DNA from: Pictodentalium vernedei
Lineage: Eukaryota > Mollusca > Scaphopoda > Dentaliida > Dentaliidae
Assembly: GCA_031216915.1 (NCBI GenBank)
Contig: CM062296.1
Coordinates: forward strand, 57,472,584-57,536,583
Length of the DNA stretch: 64,000 bases
Reading direction: 5' to 3'
Shown: one piece after another, positions 44,700 through 55,738 of the stretch
How the letters are laid out: each line of letters starts with the position of its first letter
Position numbering within the stretch: the stretch's first letter is position 1
Made by a program: the position numbers and the translations under genes
Notes under the pieces: generated by a model
Seen by the model: the letters and a program-made list of their open reading frames with translations, nothing else
Database searches by the model: none
Told to the model about the DNA's origin: nothing

Positions 44700-45240
44700 A
44701 TTATAATACTACTAGCGGGGGAATTCCCTGCGTTGCACGGGAGAAGATGGTTGTGATCGGCCCAGATGTTTTCGAAATAGAAGATCAAGGTCACAAATTT
44801 CAAGGTCAAGGTCACCCCGCACGAGCATCCCGATAAAGACAAAATGATCGATGGGTCAATATAGCCGCACATATGAAACTTTAATCCGGTCGGCCCAGCC
44901 GTTTTCGAAATAAAAGGTCAAGGTCACCAGTTTGAAGATCAAGGTCACACCGCACGGACAACCCGATAAAGTCAAAATGATCGATAGGTCAATATACCCG
45001 CACATATGACATTATAGCACGATCGGCCCAGCCGTTTTCGAAATAAAAGGACAAGGTCAATGATCATCAATTTCAAGGCCAAGGTCACCCTGCATGGGCA
45101 CGGCATCCACCCCATGTTACTCGCAGGGACGGATTACCCCGGTGTACAAAATTTGAGATGGATCAGTCGAGAAACGGAGGAGTTCACCCGGAACAAAGAT
45201 GGAGAGATAGATACAGACATTCGCATTTATATATTAGATT
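44700..45240. repeat. Dispersed repeat with three internal tandem units
   Basis: Three copies of GATCGGCCCAGCCGTTTTCG followed by AAATAAAAGGTCAAGGTCA (about 44755, 44887 and 45021), each with TGATCGATAGGTCAATATA. The right edge GATAGATACAGACATTCGCA TTTATATATTAGATTA looks like the tail of a retroelement-type repeat. No coding domain. The family was not recognised. Confidence 0.65.
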
Positions 45241-46204
45241 AAAAAAACAGTAGGGGATATTTTATAGAAGTGAGATATGTAAAGAAATATATTTATATTT
45301 TCATCCAAAAGACAGTTGAGGCATTGCGCTGTGACACCTGGTAAATGATTTCAGCGATAGTTGTGTCAAGGTGATAGCTTAAAATTGCGATTTTCTTGTT
45401 TAAAAGTGTAAATACTTCCGGTAATCTCTCTGACTGGGTTAAACATCAAACGTAAAGATAGGTATATGACTGACCCTGAAAACCGATTTGTCATTTAAAG
45501 AGACCATCAGTAATTCAAGCGCTGCTAATTAAGCATGGAATTTAATTCCATTGCCGCGTTTCTGTTTAACACTATAGTGGAATATGTGGTAAGAGATTAA
45601 ATATAGTTGAAGCCAGTGCTCTCCTGCAGTCATTATCCGTGTACTTATGACCAGTTAATAGGTGATGTTGTGAAAACAGTACATCGCACATGTTCTGGAC
45701 ACATACCCATATTACGCAGCCAACCTGCCACAGAATATCAAAATATACCAAAATTTGAGTCTTTCAAAGGAACTTGACAGCGAGTATAAAATTAAGATAG
45801 ATCTAAGCGGCCAAGTTCAAGAAAAGCGATTAAACTGAGAATTAATGTTCTGGCTATCGAAATAAAAAATGGGGGATTTCCCGAAAATTTCACTCCTGCT
45901 ATAGGTTAGAGGAGGTGCCGTATCGGGGCGAAAGTATAGACACGTTATAGTGTAGGGAGCCAGAGCTCAAATTTAGAATAGGGGTAATGGCGGGCCAAGC
46001 CGGTGGCCAAATCTGAGTGTAGAATCAGAAATGGAAAGTGCGAGCTCAGGGAGCTATGAGTGTTTAGGAAGACGGTATACCTGTTGTAGAAGGCAAGACA
46101 AAGACATGCGTAGGCGGAGTATGAACATTATTCTGCGATAAACGCAGGGGGTGGGGTGAGTGGGTGTGGTTTGGGGTTTGGGGTGGGGGCGACGGCTTAA
46201 GTGA
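45241..46204. other. Non-coding stretch
   Basis: 45249-45300 resembles the complement of 19480-19535. The remainder to 46204 shows no gene; a GGGGTGGGGTGAGTGGGTG low-complexity tract lies at 46145-46190. Confidence 0.4.
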
Positions 46205-46435
46205 AAAGCGCCCAGTAAAGTGTCAATAAGCTAGTGGCCGTGAGAGGACAGTGGAAGAGTGACATTCCGTCACTTGTTAGTGGGAAGGCGACATAGTAAA
46301 GTGACAATACGTTAGCGGCCGTGCGACGGCAGTCGTAGAGCGACATTCCGTCACACGTTGAGTAAAGTCCGGTAAAGTGACAGTAAGTTAGTGGTCGTGC
46401 GCCGGCAGTGAAAGAGTGGAGTGTAGAGGCGACCA
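46205..46435. repeat. Minisatellite, three units of about 80 bp
   Basis: Units contain AGTAAAGTG-CAATA, GTTAGCGGCCGTGCGACGGC and GAGTGACATTCCGTCAC, starting near 46214, 46295 and 46371. Directly adjacent to the truncated Tc1 copy. Confidence 0.8.
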
Positions 46436-46499
46436 AAGAACAAACACCAGCGACAAGAAGGAACAAACAGCGAAAACATGAACTGCGGGTCCGCAAATG

Positions 46500-47315
46500 A
46501 CTCAAACATTGTGTTCCTCCCCAAACGTTCAATATCAGCTTGACTGATGCTATTCCATTCTTCCTTCAGTGCAGTGGCGAGTTCCTGGACATTTGGACAT
46601 TGGTAGTCGGCAGTTGGCGGTGTCGTAGGCGCCTGCCAGGCATATCCCAGATGTGCTCGATTGGTGAAAGATCTGGACTTAGTACTGGCCAACGCAGTGT
46701 AGTGTGTGGGCGATTGCGGATAGTCTGTCCACTGACTCGCACATCTGTCGCTCTGTTCAGCTGCTGTCCAGTTTCTGAGGCACTTTGATGGTTGTTACGT
46801 AATGCTGTGGTTCGGATGAAACGAACCTGGTTAGCAGTTGTCGCCCCTGAACGACCTGACCGACGTCTGTCATCATCATTTCCTGTCCGACGGTAGCGTG
46901 ACTACAATCTGCTAATCACCGATTGAATAACGTTGAGAATTTTAGCCAGAGCAGTCTGTCTGTTACCAGCTTCCAACATGCCAACGGCACGTAAACACTC
47001 GTCAGGTGTCAGTCTTCGCATACCTAAAAAGTTACGTTTCGACCAGAAACTACTGATTGGCGAGTTTATACCAAAAAAGAACGATAAGACATCCGAAAAA
47101 GTCCGTCCAGTACCAATAAAAATTTCAAGGCGTACCCCACAGACATTAACGCGGCGCTCGTTCAAAAAACCTACACGAAGTTTTCGTGGACCGGTGACAT
47201 TCATGATCCATACTAAACTTGGTAACATATTGATGTGTCCAATCACGCGTATCCAATATTATTTTCCGAAAATATCAACATCAGGTTGGATATATCCTAC
47301 TTTTTGAATAGTGTA
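46500..47315 (-). pseudogene. Second Tc1-like copy, internally deleted and 3'-truncated
   Basis: On the minus strand the leader matches 17430-17710, with FSDV-FFFGINSPISSFWSKRN in the shadow frame. The transposase start MRRLTPDECLRAVGMLEAGN follows. After an IRNR segment (about 46720) it jumps to LRWPVLSPDLSPIEHIWDM, so about 500 bp holding the first two catalytic Asp residues is gone. Similarity ends near RLGRN at about 46510, at the border of the minisatellite. Overall closely similar to the copy at 17421 but missing its core. Confidence 0.8.
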
Positions 47316-48016
47316 TCAATGGTCGTCTGCGCGCAAATGTCCACAAAAGTGGGTAAACAAATATCCCACAAGATCGTCGAATTCCAATCAGAATAAGACT
47401 GATGGACTGGGCGCATAGGGAAACAGTTACTTATTTTTGTCTCTATAGTATTATTATGCCTCACGTGTGTAACATCAGCTGTGATTGGCTAATTTGACAC
47501 CTTCTAAAAGTCATAGTACTGGAGTTTGGGGGCAAAACACGGGTACTATTGGAACGTTTTTCCCTGGAGACAAGAGAACGAAGAAAATGTAAGCTCCACT
47601 TCCATTGATCAGCGTCGACTGGAATTTCTCAACACCAAACGCTGGCCCCGTGTTCGTTTAACCTTTTTTCGTCACCGGTAGACACAAACTTACCAACAAA
47701 TGGGCATCTTCAGTGGGTGTGTTGCCGTCGTCCGAGAAACATGAATTTATATTTCATTAATTTAAACGACGTATCACACAAGCATTAACAATGAATTATA
47801 ACACGAACAGCTGTAAACACTGGCATTTGTTGATATAGAAATTCCCAAAGCGACGGCACTTGTGACAAGTCATTTTCGAATCGAGGAGACGTCGTTCGTT
47901 CGAAATGACGTCATGTTTTTGGATTCGACTACATTGTTGTTACAAGACTGATGACTTGCTGCAGTTAACGCTTAACAATGGACGTTATTTTTTTTTCGGC
48001 ATAATAAAGTAATTAG
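47316..48016. other. Non-coding stretch
   Basis: No coding or repeat structure recognised. Confidence 0.4.
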
Positions 48017-48220
48017 AACGTTTCTTTTCATGTTCTCTCGGTCGATAGTACCTGAGTTTGTGTGATTTCTGAAATAAAACCTTCAGCAGCTTCGCTGCTT
48101 CAGGTTTTATTTCAGAAATCACACAAACTCAGGTACTATCGCTTCGCTGCTTCAGGTTTTATTTCAGAAATCACACAAACTCAGGCACTATCGACCGATA
48201 GAACATGAAAAGAAACGTTT
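48017..48220. repeat. Hairpin with one arm duplicated
   Basis: The left arm (48017-48083) contains CCTGAGTTTGTGTGATTTCT. Its complement occurs twice on the right, partly at 48101-48140 and fully at 48153-48220, separated by GCTTCGCTGCTTC. The loop GCAGCTTCGCTGC is also repeated. Confidence 0.85.
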
Positions 48221-48544
48221 AATATTTTAGTGGTGAAGTCGTTCCCAATGCAGCTGTATCATTCTGTCTGCTATCAGAAATTCAGTACATCATGTGCTAC
48301 CAAGGAGTTCTTGGGTTACAAAGCAATTTATATTTGAGCAATTGACCTTTTTTTATTTCTCTTTGTAGAAAACCATTAGTAAGAGTTGATTTGGTATTAA
48401 AGTTCTGACCCTCGTTCCCCGAAATCAGTCTGCGGCAAAGTTTACCGATTCTCATATCGATTTTTGTGAACAAGGTTCAGAAATTCATATCGAATCGTGA
48501 TAAATTTGAGATTCCATTATGTCGCAGTATGTGTAATTTACATA
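48221..48544. other. Non-coding stretch
   Basis: Nothing recognised. Confidence 0.3.
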
Positions 48545-48754
48545 TTAACCCTTGGAACTCTAATGATATCTTCCATGTCAGTTCAGTTGAAGCACGAGTA
48601 AGAGTCCATATTAATTATTTGGGGTAGACCAGTCAATATTTTCAACGTGCAACATATTGTTGGGTCTACCCCACACATTTACTGAACAGCCATCCTATAT
48701 AATGACGTCATGACCTATCATGTTTCTGACCAGAAAAGCGGCCGTTAGGGTTAA
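48545..48754. mobile_element. TTAA-flanked palindromic element, family 2, copy 3
   Basis: TTAACCCTTGGAAC to GCCGTTAGGGTTAA. Matches the family-2 copies in inverse orientation (GGGGTAGACCAGTCAATATT, TTTCAACGTGCA), but most of the second stem arm at the centre is lost. Confidence 0.8.
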
Positions 48755-49092
48755 TCTGACGTCAAGGCCAAAACCGATTAGTTCGCTTCACAAAAATCGC
48801 CAACCACAGTTTAATAATGGTTTTCAATTTTCATGAAGATTAAATAGATTTTACATCTAAAATTACCCTACTCACAATGTTAAGACCACATCTAGGCTTC
48901 TGACGTCACGGGTTTATTAGACATGCTGCAGATGATATTTCCGTGTTACGCTTTCTGATGACGACCATGATAAACAGATAGAACCACACAAGCGTTTGAA
49001 TGTGTTAATGTTTATCGCATGAGTTTGGTTGAGCGCAGGTTTCTCATGAAAGGCGACATTTTATGCGTTCTGTGTTTTTAGCAGAATAATGT
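48755..49092. other. Non-coding stretch
   Basis: Nothing recognised. Confidence 0.3.
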
Positions 49093-49306
49093 TTAATCCT
49101 TTAGCCAACGTAGCGGCCAAAACCGGCTAGTGCTAGTTACAAAAATCGCCAATCAATTTTTGTTTCAAAAACACAGGCTCTGGCCTTTCTTTGGAACGAG
49201 CTCGTTCCGGTGAGGGTAATAACCTACGTTTTTTGAGACAAAAATTAGTTATTCAACAATTTTGTTTGCAAGTGTCGTCTGTTTTTCATGTTAGGTAAAG
49301 GGTTAA
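49093..49306. mobile_element. TTAA-flanked palindromic element, family 1, type b, copy 3
   Basis: TTAATCCTTTAGCCAACG to GTTAGGTAAAGGGTTAA; arms shortened and diverged; apex GGAACGAGCTCGTTCC has lost the inner repeat. Confidence 0.8.
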
Positions 49307-49537
49307 AGATGACGTAATGGTAAAATATAACTTGGAAGCATTGATGAAGTCAAGAAGTGTCAATTCGTAAGAAGGTACTCGTAGTCTATAGCAAGAGTAT
49401 CATTAACCCTCTCAACACGGGCGTCGTGGAAGGTGTCATTTCAGTCAACACAGTGAAGAGCGACATAGACGGAACCATCCTGATTTATTGGAAGGTTCAA
49501 TAATAATTTATTCCAACAACTCTGTCGTGCTGTTGGA

Positions 49538-49786
49538 TTAACCCTTTACCCAACGCAGACGATTTCAAAATTCATTATTTTAAATATCATTTTTTAAATG
49601 TTTAAAAAAATTTCAACAAAACCATATCATGTGACCCCTCTTTGGAACGAGCTCGACGAGCTCGTTCCAAAGAGGGGTCACATGATATGGTTTTGTTGAA
49701 ATTTTTCGAAAAATAATATTTTTTTCAGCAGCTGTATTTGCATATTACGCGGGCGGATGCGTGCGATTCGGTGGGTAAAAGGTTAA
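49538..49786. mobile_element. TTAA-flanked palindromic element, family 1, type a, copy 3
   Basis: TTAACCCTTTACCCAACGCA to GTGGGTAAAAGGTTAA. Nearly perfect arms with CAACAAAACCATATCATGTG. Confidence 0.9.
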
Positions 49787-50853
49787 ATTATTACCGAGCT
49801 TCTTTCAGATTTTTGTTCCTCTTAAAGTCGTCTGCTCGTCCATTACCATTTTTTTCTTCACGCAAAAGTTTATGCGCACCAGGTTGAAAAGGTTAAGGTA
49901 CCAGTACTATTGATCCAGTCTCTAACATTTTAATAGCATTTTATCTACATCTTAGATAGACAGCTTAAAAAATAATTTTGTTCTGGTTTCAGTTACAATG
50001 AAAATGTTTTTTGTTCTGTAAATGAGAAGTTTTGTCAACAATGTGTAGGCGAAATAACTGTCAGTTAGATTATGTCTGTGGTAGTGTACTATGAACATTG
50101 TAATTGCATAGCAGATAACGAGACGAAAATAAGGTGTCTAAATAAGGAAAAATAGATTTTAGTCCTAAGGGCTCTGAATATTAAACACGTCGGTCACCGT
50201 AATCTCCAAGCTGACAACAGCTGTGAAAGAAATTGTATCTCTTGATAACAATAACAAAAAACACCATTATATCTGTAAAAATTGTTTTGTTTGAAATAGC
50301 TAATGGTTTCCTTGTCTGCGTCTTCGTGTACGGGGCCGTAATGATTAACATGACCCGGGGACGCCGGAAACAGGTGGTGCGATGAGCACGTGATCCTTAC
50401 ATTTTTCCGCAGATATAGTGCATGATTGTACAATGGCGTTGACATTTTCAAAGCTTATGTACATCACAATATAAAGATAGTTATGTAATTTTCAAACAAT
50501 AAATGTAGCAGCATTTTGCCACTGAAATCCACGTTTCTTTTATCGTCTCCAGTGTTCACGCAGTTGGGTGTCAATTTAGCCAATTGCTCTAAAAAATTTG
50601 ATTTGGCACCAAATAGCTTCCTTGGCTAAATCTGGGCACCAAAAGTTTCTTCTATTGATAAAAAGATGCCATTTGGGAAGTGAAGAGCACGTTCGATGAC
50701 GAAACAAACAACAAAAATATATTATTACTTTTTTTTGACAATATGTTGTTGGAAATTGGGTTTGGACAAACTTTCAATGTTATTTGTCAGTGAGTGGTAA
50801 TGAGGCATTGTTTTTTCTTCAATAAAACACCGTAGGTTATCAACTTCGGTTGG
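49787..50853. other. Non-coding stretch
   Basis: An 85-codon minus-strand open frame at 50194-50451 has no recognised family. No repeat seen. Confidence 0.4.
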
Positions 50854-50924
50854 ATTTAATTAGATAAATACTTCATACCGTCACGAGGGACTCGCGACGG
50901 TATGAAGTATTTATCTAATTAAAT
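50854..50924. repeat. Perfect hairpin, 71 bp
   Basis: ATTTAATTAGATAAATACTT and CATACCGTC with their exact complement; loop ACGAGGGACTCGC. Non-coding. Confidence 0.85.
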
Positions 50925-51460
50925 ACTGCCTCTTGTAAAGACTCGCGCCCCGCTAAGCCCTGTGTATTAACAGCAATTACTAGATTAAGTAGTTTTATCT
51001 TATACCTGTTGAAGATATAGCCCATGTGTTATAGATTATCTATAACACATACCCCTATGTCATATAGATTGGAGAACGGACTATAGTCTTTTTCTATATT
51101 ATATTATAATGATGACATTCGCAAAATTGTTTATAAATCGTGTCAAATCTGGTGAAATTGATTATCAAACATATTTTTGTCATAAATCATAAGAATTGAG
51201 GCGTAAGTATATTTTCTGTAATTGTTTTCCCAGTTACAGGGCCACTTTCTAAGGGGAACTATACTCTTATCATTCACTTGAATTTGTAGCCTTGTTACGC
51301 ACCAACAGCTTTTCCGGGCACATCACATGTATTCATGCCCAACAAGAGAAAGCAGTCGACTCCACTCCAGATGAGTCGACATTTTGACACGAAATCATCC
51401 CCAAAACCCTTTCAAAAATGCAGAAAAGAACAAAAATGGTTGGTATAAGATAAATACAAC
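50925..51460. other. Non-coding stretch
   Basis: Small hairpin TGTTATAGATTATCTATAAC at 51020-51045; otherwise nothing recognised. Confidence 0.4.
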
Positions 51461-51596
51461 AATACCATAGTGTGTTTTGATATGTTTGATATCTCAACTC
51501 GTTGAAAATGAGTTTTTTTCGCTCGGCAAGCCTCGCGAAAAAAACTCACTTTCAACTCGTTGAGATATCAAACATATCAAAACACACTATGGTATT
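51461..51596. repeat. Long hairpin with CTCGGCAAGCCTCG apex
   Basis: Arms of about 60 bp, AATACCATAGTGTGTTTTGA and its exact complement; one or two mismatches overall. The apex at 51532-51545 is identical to that at 32482-32495 although the arms are unrelated. Confidence 0.9.
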
Positions 51597-52316
51597 ATCG
51601 TATATATCTTAGTGCAACAGCAGGTACATGTACCGACATCTTTCATCCTTACCGTTAATTGAATCAGTGGCATAGATAGCCCGCATCGTCTACCAAGGAT
51701 TTCGTCCAAACGTTCGTGTTTTGTCGGATTTTTCCGGGACAAATTGTCCTTTCACTCTTGAAGTAATTTCCAGGTCTTTTTCAAAACTCGATTTATTTAG
51801 ATCAGACGGCGAAGTACACTTTCACCGCCCACATTAGCCTTTTGGCACGAAAATATTTTGTTTGACATTAAAATCTCCAGATTGGTTAAAATATGGCACC
51901 AGAATGTTTCTGTCCAGCGTGAACATTGCCCATCTTCGAACCCGCAGGTCAGTCTTCAAGTTGGAAGATAGTTGAAGCAAAAGATGTGGACTGAATCTTG
52001 ACTACACTTACACAGTTTAACGCCTTCAATTCCAATAAGAGATTTCTGCGTATCTATTTTTTTTCCACTTCACTCCTCACTCGATCGGACCATGTCCGGT
52101 GCGCATTTGGGCATTTTGCAACTCGACTGTCATTGAACATCCACCACCTCCGCACCACATGCACAAACCACAAATATATTAATTACACCACAGTTATGAC
52201 GTGTGAGATGTTATCCATTTCTTCTAGTTTCTTTTCATGTTTCAGGTTAATGTCTTGAACTATTTCCTTGTGTGCTTGAATTACGGGGGTTGTTACGAAT
52301 CTGGCAACTGAACTCC
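51597..52316. other. Non-coding stretch
   Basis: An 86-codon open frame at 51998-52258 shows no family resemblance. Nothing else recognised. Confidence 0.4.
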
Positions 52317-52388
52317 CGAATGACTAATATTCCAAGTACATCTTCAAGGCATGCCTTCATTGAAGTAGTTGGAATATTAATCAGTAGT
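52317..52388. mobile_element. Very short palindromic element, copy 2
   Basis: GACTAATATTCCAAGTACAT inverted against GTTGGAATATTAATCAGT, centre AAGGCATGCCTTC. Sister of 29106-29191, about 70 bp. Confidence 0.75.
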
Positions 52389-52924
52389 GAATATTATTAC
52401 AACTCAAGTACGGGAAAATATGGCCTGTTCATTTCGGAATTTTATTGCCTACTTTACGCTGAGAAAAGGCCACGAATTTAGTACATTCAGCAAATTCAGT
52501 AACTTCGAAGAGTTTGCATTAGAAACCGATATCGGGAATGGATTAATACATTAAGAAACAAAAACGAAAAATGACAGAAAATGTATTGAGCCAAACCTCT
52601 GATTTTCTGCATCTTATTCCCTAAACTTTTAGAGTGTAATGCATCAGTCCTGAAGAAATTGGAAATAAGGCAAGCTGCAAGCGGTTACCATAGTTTTTTC
52701 AGACAAGTATGTTTTCCAATAAAAATATTTTATCTCACAATCAAACAATTTTCCCCTGATAGCAGCTAAAATGTCAAGGCCAATATACGTTTGTGTGAGG
52801 TAATGGAAATTCTGAACGCACGTGGGGTCATTCGTTTGATAAAGAGAGTTTTTACCTGCATTTATCGAAAACTTATCACACATGTCGAGGCCACAGTTTT
52901 GATAACAGTAATTACTTAAGAAAT
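52389..52924. other. Non-coding stretch
   Basis: A 110-codon minus-strand open frame at 52644-52976 runs into the next hairpin and has no recognised family. Confidence 0.4.
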
Positions 52925-53063
52925 AACTGTTGTTTTCCTTCGGTTTATGCGATATAAACCGAAAATTTTCGCACAAGCTTCAAAACTCGCGTAGCGAGCT
53001 ATGATTAAGCTTGTGCTGAAAATTTTCGGTTTATATCGCATAAACCGAAGGAAAACAACAGTT
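52925..53063. repeat. Long hairpin, 139 bp
   Basis: Arms AACTGTTGTTTTCCTTCGGT to CACAAGCTT and complement, nearly exact over 55 bp; the loop contains ACTCGCGTAGCGAGC, itself a small stem. Confidence 0.9.
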
Positions 53064-53340
53064 AATTCTTATAATTTAGTCCGGCTGTAATATTAAAATA
53101 TAAAAACTATGTGTACGTGAACGAAAAACTTAAATAATTTTCGCAAAAGACAACAGTCAAACTCAAGAAAGTGTGCCACAAACAGGTCACGTCAATCATT
53201 GTCAAATTGTTTGTTGCTTTGATTTTCGATCGCAGACGACAGATAATTAGCAAGTCACGTAACAATATCATTAAAAACATTTTTTTTCAAGTTCCCCCAA
53301 AATCATGTTTGGGTGTATGATCTTTTATTCGTCTCCCATT

Positions 53341-53390
53341 TCTGTATATTTTATTAAATTCAAGATTTTGAATTTAATAAAATATACAGA
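53341..53390. repeat. Perfect short hairpin
   Basis: TCTGTATATTTTATTAAATT and complement, with loop AGATT. 50 bp, AT-rich. Confidence 0.85.
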
Positions 53391-54768
53391 AATTATCATT
53401 ATATTCTCGCTGACTGGAGGCGACGAAAAATCGATCATTGATCTTTGTTTACAATCTTGTTATCCACCTATCAGTCTGCCGTCACGCCCTCACGGTGACA
53501 ATTGAATTGAGTGGGCGGGGCTTCCAGAGTCTTCAAAGTTGGATCGGATGTGCGAACGTGTAGCGATATTCCAAATCACGACGTGATTTGGTTTATACGA
53601 TTTTGACGACGTTCACGCTGTATGCTTTCAACCAATCAAACACAGAGGCGGGCAAATGATTAAATTATATGACAAATAAATGACCAACTCAGCAAAATAA
53701 ATTAGACTAGATAAATTTTAGCCACGAAAATATTTTTATATAAGCCGGCCATGCGTTAAAGCTGAAAAATAAACAAAGGAACACACGGGTGAAACGACAG
53801 TATAAGGATCGGGCGTTATATAATACAGTCGGAACAGTGAATGGGAATTATGTCATGCACAGCTCATGAACGTAATACCATAACGTCATAATGATCTTCA
53901 TTCATAAAACATCCATTCATGTATGCTGAATGGGTGTCAAAACATACGCAAAATGTCAAGTAAAGGCGGAATATTGTGAGATAAAAAGGCCACTTACCAC
54001 CAAGTGGGTTTCTAAGATTGTAAAATAAATTTGTCATCACCACGATGTGTTGATCGACGGCGTTCCTGTTACATATCGCGACTCACACTAAAGGGCTCGC
54101 CGCGATACACCATCTCTGCTTTATACAAGTTTCTGGATCAACATATTGTGGTGTTAACATATATTTATGAATTTATGAGAACAATAAAACCAAAGTGATA
54201 CGGAAAGTTTTTCCCATGTTAGATGGGAAACTGGAAGACGACAAGTTATTATTGCACGATTTGAGGTAATGTAATACACTGTTGGAAAGAGCATATGTGT
54301 TTATCCTCACAACCCTTTATCGCCAAACTCAAAGAACAAAACATAGTATCACCATTGCGATAGTTCTGGGTGTGACAAATTAAGACAAAGTGTGTTCGAG
54401 TATCCCTCTATGGGAGTCCAGTAATATTGGCGAACAAAACAGAAACTCCGTCACCTTATTACCTTATTACTTTTGGGGCGTTCGATAATTGAGAGGAACG
54501 GCCATTCACCCAATTCGTACAGGTCCGATACATTGAGGTCACGTGATCAAGAGCCAATACTATAAAACTTTTACAATTGCATTTTCTAGAATTCTATTTG
54601 CTTCCTTTTAATAGTGCACACCCACGCAGTGGCGTGTGCGCACATAGGTAATGGGTACGCGTCCATGATTTTATAATTTTTCTATATACCATGCAACAGA
54701 GTTTGGGGTGCCATCTGGCGGCGTGGCTCTCCCACTGGCAAAAAATCCAGAATCATTGTAACGGATAC
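53391..54768. other. Non-coding stretch with a hairpin element at 54036-54160
   Basis: CACCACGATGTGTTGATC against GGATCAACATATTGTGGTG, with inner stem TATCGCGACT / CTCGCCGCGATA. A small stem, CCAAATCACGACGTGATTTGG, lies at 53571. No gene recognised. Confidence 0.5.
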
Positions 54769-55738
54769 TTAAGGGCCTATATAATATAAGTAATGAAATT
54801 TTGTTTATTTTGAAAATTCTCACCTCCGATATTCCTTCAATTCAAATTAAATATACACAAAATGTACATCAAAATGAAGGTTGGGATGTATAGAACACGA
54901 AACACATGTGTAATCAACTCATAAAGTCGACTGTAGGCACCACTGGTTCCTGGAAGTCTGCTGCCGTATTCGCATCATAACTGATAATTTAATAATATTT
55001 CACGAAAACAACTTGTGGCCAAATGTGCTTTACATATCCAAGAACAAAGCTAGGGGATAAACATTCTTCAAAACACGGCGACAGAGCTGCATTGGGGAAA
55101 ATTCCAACGCCTTTGCTTTTGTTTACATATGGGTATACTTTCGATTTCCGGCCGACGTCATCGGACAGAAAAAGCATGTAAAACAACGCCGTCTAAAATC
55201 AAATAATGAAAAAGATCGCCTTCATACAGTATATTGTTATTAGATAGAGATTGCACAGTTGCCATATTCAATGCAAGATATCATGATACCTGTTGAAATT
55301 TCTTAGAATTACGATTTTGTTTTTTGATGGAAATTCGTGGTAACGAGTGATTTGCGCATGTCTGTCGAGCATGGAAACCATCTTCAATAAAAAATGCAGA
55401 CAGTGTTGTCCTTTTCCAAAATGCAGACCTATCGCTGTATTCGAAAGTGTTTTGAATGCCTAGCTTTGTTCTTGGATATATGAAGCACATTTGGCCACAA
55501 GTTGTTCTGATAAAATATTATTTTATTATCAGTTCTGGTGCGAATACGGTAGCAGACTTCCAGGAACCAGTGGTGCCTACAGTCGACTCTACGAGTTGAT
55601 TACATATGTGTTTCGTGTTCTATGCATCCCAACCTTCATTTTGATGTATACTTTGTGTATATTTAATCTGAATTTAAGAAATATGAGAGGTGAGAATTTC
55701 AAAATAAACAAAATTCCATTACTTATATAGGCCCTTAA
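54769..55738. repeat. 970-bp inverted duplication
   Basis: The left arm (54769 to about 55110) and right arm (about 55395 to 55738) are complementary, with landmarks AAGGGCCTATATAA, CATCAAAATGAAGGTTGGGA, GTCGACTGTAGGCACCACTG and CTTGTGGCCAAATGTGCTT. Roughly nine in ten bases match. The spacer is about 285 bp. Short minus-strand open frames in both arms are mirror products; no family seen. Confidence 0.85.

Noticed and set aside
50194-50451. An 85-codon minus-strand gene
   Set aside because: No family resemblance, no splice or promoter context, and a length expected by chance in AT-rich DNA.
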